Source of the DNA: JBBQWR01 sp038210495
Lineage (GTDB): Bacteria > Planctomycetota > Planctomycetia > Pirellulales > DATAWG01
Reading direction: 5' to 3'
DNA: 64,000 nucleotides
Assembly: GCA_038210495.1 (NCBI GenBank)
Contig: JBBQWR010000004.1
Coordinates: forward strand, 1-64,000
A program made the translations under genes and the position numbers. Shown here in pieces: positions 60,374 to 64,000 of this stretch. The notes beneath the pieces were generated by a model. It made no database searches and was not told the DNA's origin. It saw nothing but the letters and a program-made list of their open reading frames with translations. How positions within the stretch are numbered: the stretch's first letter is position 1; each line of letters begins with the position of its first letter.

Positions 60374-62023
60374 ATGTACGAAGAATTCTTCGGCTTTAGC
60401 GATCGTCCCTTCAACGCTGCGCCTATCGCCAAGCGATATTGTGCCGTTGGTCCCATCGAAGCCGCGCGCGCCAGTTTGACCCGCAGTATCGAACGAGCCG
60501 AAGGAATCGGCCTGCTTATCGGCCCCGCCGGCACGGGCAAGACGCTGCTCTGCCAAGTGTTAGCCGACCAATTCCGGGGGCGATTCGCAGTCGCTCACCT
60601 TGCAAGCGGCCGCCTCTGCACGCGGCGGCACTTGTTTCAAACGATCCTCCACGAGCTGGGTTTGCCCTATCGCGGTTTGGAAGAAGGCGAGATGGGACTC
60701 GCGCTGGCCGATTTCGCCACCAACAGCCAGCCGCACTCGCAGGGCATTTTGCTGATCGTCGACGAGGCGCACACGTTACCCGCTCGGCTGCTCGATGAGG
60801 CCCGACTGCTGACCAACATCGCTCGCGGCGGTGAATCGCGGGTACGCTTGGTGCTCTCGGCATCGGCGGCGCTCGAGGAGCGATTGGCTAATCCGAAGAT
60901 GGAATCGTTCAATCAGCGGATCGCCACTCGCTGTTATTTGCAGTCGCTGGCGCACGACGAGACATTGAACTATATTCGCGGCGCGATCGGCGGCGTCAAT
61001 GGCGACTGGCGGAGCGTGTTCACCGAGAATGCGCTGAATGCAGTGCATCGCGCGACCGATGGCATCCCGCGACTGATCAATCAGGTGTGCGACCACGCGC
61101 TGATGTTGGCGCTCGCCGGAGGCGTTCATCAGATCGACAAGGCGGGTATCGAAGAATCTTGGGCCGACCTTCAGCAACTGCCGACGCCGTGGAATGTCGC
61201 GGGCGGCGCGTCCGAACCGGCGCGAGACATCATCGAATTTGGCTCGCTCGACGACGACATGCCGATCGCGGCAAAGATAGGCGATCATCATGAAGCCCCC
61301 GAGATTCATGAATTCGATCCGCCGGATGAGTTGGAACTGTTCTATGGCGAGCCGACGCAACGGTTGGACAAGATCGAAGAGCGGCTCGAGAACATCGACC
61401 GGCCGCCGGTCGTGTCGGAGATTAGACGGAACGTGGAGCAAAAGCCGCGCGGACCGCACGACGTGTTCGGCGACTCGTTCGACGAGGAAGAGGTCGTAAT
61501 CGACCGTTTTGCCGCAATGACCGCCAACCCGCTGGCCAGCCGGCCGATGGTCCACAGTGCCGAAGGTCGCGAATATTCGACGATCTTGACGCCGCTGATC
61601 GCGGATGCGAAGCCCACGGACGACGAACATCGGATGTCGATAGAATCCGCCGACGATTTCGTCGATCGAGCGATGACCATCGCGATGCCAGTGCGCACCG
61701 ACGGCGATCCGGTGATGCCGGAGGAATATGCGGCCAACAGCGCGATCATGGAATCGCCGGCTGGCGGCGACAACCGATCGGCCGAGCCGTTCGACGCGTT
61801 GGAAGGTATGGAATCGTTCGAGCATGGCCGTCAGGTTCACAGCACGACTAGCGCCGCACCGCTCGGCGCCTCGGCCGACCTGGCGTCGGGTCGCCGGAAC
61901 GAAGTTGAATCGGATCTGATCGTCATCGAGGACGATCCGGCGCCCCCTACGCCGCTGAAGCCCAATTCCGGCGTCAAAAAGCAAGAATACCGACAGCTCT
62001 TCGCGCGGCTACGTCGGGGATAA
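60374..62023 (+). CDS. ExeA/GspA-type AAA ATPase with long acidic tail
   Basis: The AAA domain (residues about 1-270) opens MYEEFFGFSDRPFNAAP, has Walker A GPAGTGKTLLCQVLA, Walker B ILLIVDEAHTLP, and a GIPRLINQVCDHALMLA end. This matches ExeA-like ATPases and those that accompany PEP-CTERM/exosortase EPS loci. The carboxyl half is disordered and rich in Asp, Glu and Pro with no recognised domain. GTG at 60371 is an alternative start. The gap 60099-60370 has no gene. Its place between Wzz-like and CpsD-like genes supports a role in EPS or surface assembly; DNA or peptidoglycan binding is not evident. Confidence 0.8.
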   Translation: MYEEFFGFSDRPFNAAPIAKRYCAVGPIEAARASLTRSIERAEGIGLLIGPAGTGKTLLCQVLADQFRGRFAVAHLASGRLCTRRHLFQTILHELGLPYRGLEEGEMGLALADFATNSQPHSQGILLIVDEAHTLPARLLDEARLLTNIARGGESRVRLVLSASAALEERLANPKMESFNQRIATRCYLQSLAHDETLNYIRGAIGGVNGDWRSVFTENALNAVHRATDGIPRLINQVCDHALMLALAGGVHQIDKAGIEESWADLQQLPTPWNVAGGASEPARDIIEFGSLDDDMPIAAKIGDHHEAPEIHEFDPPDELELFYGEPTQRLDKIEERLENIDRPPVVSEIRRNVEQKPRGPHDVFGDSFDEEEVVIDRFAAMTANPLASRPMVHSAEGREYSTILTPLIADAKPTDDEHRMSIESADDFVDRAMTIAMPVRTDGDPVMPEEYAANSAIMESPAGGDNRSAEPFDALEGMESFEHGRQVHSTTSAAPLGASADLASGRRNEVESDLIVIEDDPAPPTPLKPNSGVKKQEYRQLFARLRRG

Positions 62024-62061
62024 TAGCCACGGCGACCATTGCCACGGAATAGATTGAGCCC

Positions 62062-62778
62062 ATGAGCAAGATCCTTCAAGCGCTTCAGCATCTTGACAAC
62101 TCCGTCGTGCCGATCGTGTTGCCAGCATCGCGATCGAACGAAACGCAAGTCGAGCGCCCGCTTCAAAAGACTGCAACAGGAACCGGTCAACCGATTCACT
62201 CCAGCAACCTCCAGGACGAGTATGTCGATCTTGCCCGGCGGATGCGACTGAAGCTCCGGGCGCCGGCGACGATTTTCATTGCCACGGCCGGCCCCTCGAT
62301 CGACGACGCTTGGCTCGCGCCGCTCGCGGTCGCGCTCATGCAGCAGAATCGGGAACGGGTGCTATTGATCGAATCGGGCAGCGAACACTCGTCGCTTTCC
62401 GAGTCGCTAGGCCTCGCCACGGGTTGGGGCCTCAGCGAGGCGATCGTATCGGCCGGCGGCTGGCGCGAACGAGTCCTCGCGACTCCGCTCCAGAACGTCA
62501 GCCTGCTGCCGGCCGGCCAAGCCGCTCGACCATCGTCCACTCGACTGGCCGACTCGATGACGAAGCTCGCTGCTCAGTGGAAGCAGGAGTACGCCTGGAC
62601 GATTCTATCCGGCGGCTCAGCAGCTCGCATCGAAGCCGCAGCCTTCGCGGCCGCCTGCGACGGCGCCCTGCTGGTTGTTTCGCTCGCGGCGACGACTCGC
62701 GATCAAGCGATATCCTCGCAAAAAAATCTCGAATCGCTCGGCGGCCAAGTCATCGGCTGCATCGCACGGCAATTATAG
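62062..62778 (+). CDS. CpsD-like protein with degenerate nucleotide-binding site
   Basis: The protein follows bacterial tyrosine kinase (BY-kinase/CpsD) topology: LILQALQHLDN-like amino end, DEYVDLARRMRLKLRAP, then IFIATAGPSIDDAWLAPLAVALMQQNRERVLLIESG. The Walker A (usually PGEGKST) is SIDDAW, without Lys, and the Walker A-prime Asp (LLIDAD) is replaced (LLIESG). The carboxyl end lacks a Tyr cluster. It probably no longer binds ATP and could act as a structural partner of the Wzz-like or ExeA-like proteins. Length 238. This is third in the putative EPS operon. Confidence 0.65.
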   Translation: MSKILQALQHLDNSVVPIVLPASRSNETQVERPLQKTATGTGQPIHSSNLQDEYVDLARRMRLKLRAPATIFIATAGPSIDDAWLAPLAVALMQQNRERVLLIESGSEHSSLSESLGLATGWGLSEAIVSAGGWRERVLATPLQNVSLLPAGQAARPSSTRLADSMTKLAAQWKQEYAWTILSGGSAARIEAAAFAAACDGALLVVSLAATTRDQAISSQKNLESLGGQVIGCIARQL

Positions 62779-62785
62779 CAGCGCG

Positions 62786-62856
62786 ACTAGAGTCGCGCAC
62801 GAAGTATGCGCGGAGCGGTCGAATGCACGGCGACCGCTTACTACGTGCGCGGCTCG
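62786..62856. repeat. AGAGCCGCGCACG inverted-repeat element, third copy
   Basis: Arms 62789-62815 and 62831-62856 (CGACCGCTTACTACGTGCGC then GGCTCG) belong to the family at 56445-56534. The second arm overlaps the end of the MFS gene and encodes its last residues (EPRT) and stop. Confidence 0.8.
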
Positions 62857-64000
62857 ATGGGCCGACTCGTCCAGGCGAACCACAGGCTCGTAACCGTCAA
62901 CAGACCGGCGACGGACAGAAACATCGTTGAATAGCCCGGCAGCTTCGCTTCGCGAGCATAATGCACGATGCCGCCAATCAGCGGCATCCCGAGCAGAATG
63001 CCTAAATCCATCATCGCCAGGATCAGCGTCGTCCCGAGTCCGCGATAGCGCCTTGGAAATGTGATGCTTCCCCCGGCGATCACGGCCGGAAACAGGATCG
63101 CGTGCCCGGCGCCTGTAAGCGTCGCCGGCAAAATCAACTGCCCCTCTCGAACGACGATCAAGTAACAAAGCACGCCCGCGATCATCAGGCCGTTGCCAAG
63201 CAAGATCATCGGACGAGCGCCGAATCGGTCGCTCCAGCGGCGGGTCGCCAGTCGCGTGACGAGCGCGACCAGTGCATAGACGCCAAAAAACGGCGCGATC
63301 CGGTCGATCCGCAACTCGCCCGCGAACGTTCGCAAAAACGTCGTCGGCATCCCCAGGGCGACGCCCATCGTGATGCCCATCAGCAAGATCGGGCCTGGGT
63401 GGTAGAGCTTAAGCAGCAGCGCAAGTGGCAATTGCTTTCGCCTGGGTGGGCGAGCATCGCCCCGGGTCGTCAGCCACGCCGCGATAAACGCCGCGCAGCC
63501 CAACAGCGCCGCGACGACGAACAGTCGATCCAACTGCCAACGCTGCAAGCCATCCACGCCCCCGAGGGCGGCCGACTTTCCGCCCGAGATCAAATCGCCG
63601 ATCAATGGTCCGGCGATCATCCCGACGAACCCCGCGGTACCGATCGTGCCCACGCCCTCCGCCATTCGCTCGGTCGGCAATAGCCTGAATACATAGGTGT
63701 AGGAAGCTCCAAAAATTCCCGCCAAACTCGTGCGATAAAGAATGTGCAGCACATAGATGCCCGGGTGATCGGCGCTGGCAATCAGCAGATGGCCGAGCAG
63801 GCTCGCGACAAACAGCGCGAGCGAGCCAAGCCAGATGTCGCGAGTCCCGATCCGGTCGATCGCCGTGCCTTGGGCCAACCGCATGACCATGCTGCCGATC
63901 ATGCCGATGCCGACGATCCAGCCAAGCTGCAGCTCGGCGCCACCCAGATACGTCACGAAATCGGCGTAGCGGTACAGCAAACTGGCCGCGATCATCAGCA
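62841..64000 (-). CDS. Major facilitator superfamily transporter, cut at the window edge
   Basis: About eleven hydrophobic helices are visible. Typical MFS phrases are MRLAQGTAIDRIGTRDIWLGSLALF (loop 2-3 motif A-like), TAGFVGMIAGPLIGDLI and FFGVYALVALVTRLATRRWSDRFGARPMI (second motif-A copy). The frame reaches within five bases of the window end; 384 residues are seen and the first helix looks incomplete, so the true start is probably outside. The substrate is unknown. The last four residues and the stop codon lie inside a dispersed repeat. It is convergent with the CpsD-like gene. Confidence 0.85.
   Translation of the reverse strand, partial: LMIAASLLYRYADFVTYLGGAELQLGWIVGIGMIGSMVMRLAQGTAIDRIGTRDIWLGSLALFVASLLGHLLIASADHPGIYVLHILYRTSLAGIFGASYTYVFRLLPTERMAEGVGTIGTAGFVGMIAGPLIGDLISGGKSAALGGVDGLQRWQLDRLFVVAALLGCAAFIAAWLTTRGDARPPRRKQLPLALLLKLYHPGPILLMGITMGVALGMPTTFLRTFAGELRIDRIAPFFGVYALVALVTRLATRRWSDRFGARPMILLGNGLMIAGVLCYLIVVREGQLILPATLTGAGHAILFPAVIAGGSITFPRRYRGLGTTLILAMMDLGILLGMPLIGGIVHYAREAKLPGYSTMFLSVAGLLTVTSLWFAWTSRPIEPRT

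Overview
The window looks like chromosome of a planctomycete, probably of the Pirellulales group. Support: GC-rich coding sequence; a tetrahydromethanopterin C1 gene (mch) beside a RimK-like ligase; several secreted proteins of planctomycete-restricted type; a membrane M50 peptidase/HlyD export cluster; DUF11 surface lipoproteins; and very dense dispersed palindromic repeats between genes. No rRNA, tRNA, CRISPR array or intact transposon was seen. This taxonomic call is an inference from gene content.

Layout. 0-2.1 kb: repeats and a decayed BsuBI/PstI-type restriction-modification locus (methylase core deleted, nonsense codon in the endonuclease). 2.2-5.1 kb: a frameshifted two-repeat membrane protein, a fatty acid desaturase and an Lgt-like protein. 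5.2-9.7 kb: two NfeD-family proteins and a planctomycete secreted protein. 9.9-21 kb: the potassium locus, with kdpFABC, a stand-alone KdpD sensor half, a separate histidine kinase, an NtrC-type sigma-54 activator and a truncated KdpB paralogue. 21.3-25.2 kb: surface and secreted proteins. 25.4-27.3 kb: hslVU. 27.4-35.8 kb: mixed housekeeping genes, including a Cho-like UvrC homologue and a dnaJ-like/membrane protein/rnpA/yidD operon. 36-40 kb: mch, ATP-grasp ligase, OleC-like ligase. 40.1-48 kb: HD phosphohydrolase, a SWIM/PPC hybrid and a three-gene M50/HlyD/GAF-HlyD export cluster. 48.4-52.9 kb: infA, a secreted protein, lysA, ferredoxin. 53-55.1 kb: parAB with three parS sites. 55-58.7 kb: DUF1015, ahcY, trpF. 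59-62.8 kb: exopolysaccharide chain-length, ExeA-type ATPase and degenerate CpsD-like genes. 62.8 kb to the end: an MFS transporter cut by the window edge.

The most striking system is the kdp locus. Two near-consensus sigma-54 (-24/-12) promoters point away from each other. One (18105-18120, minus) faces a 27-aa membrane protein and kdpFABC-kdpD-kinase. The other (18548-18563, plus) faces a 251-aa KdpB-like protein that stops after the actuator domain and carries SGQS in place of the catalytic TGES. Each promoter has a pair of TTGCAA-like sites roughly 110-150 bp upstream, the usual place for enhancer-binding proteins. An NtrC-type regulator with GAFTGA is encoded next door, and no KdpE is present in the window. 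I infer a sigma-54-controlled kdp regulon with a catalytically dead partial pump subunit as a co-regulated accessory.

A second theme is repeats. At least seven dispersed inverted-repeat families sit between genes, a RAYT transposase remnant is present, one repeat lies in frame inside a coding sequence, and several repeats end exactly at, and supply, the stop codons of flanking genes.
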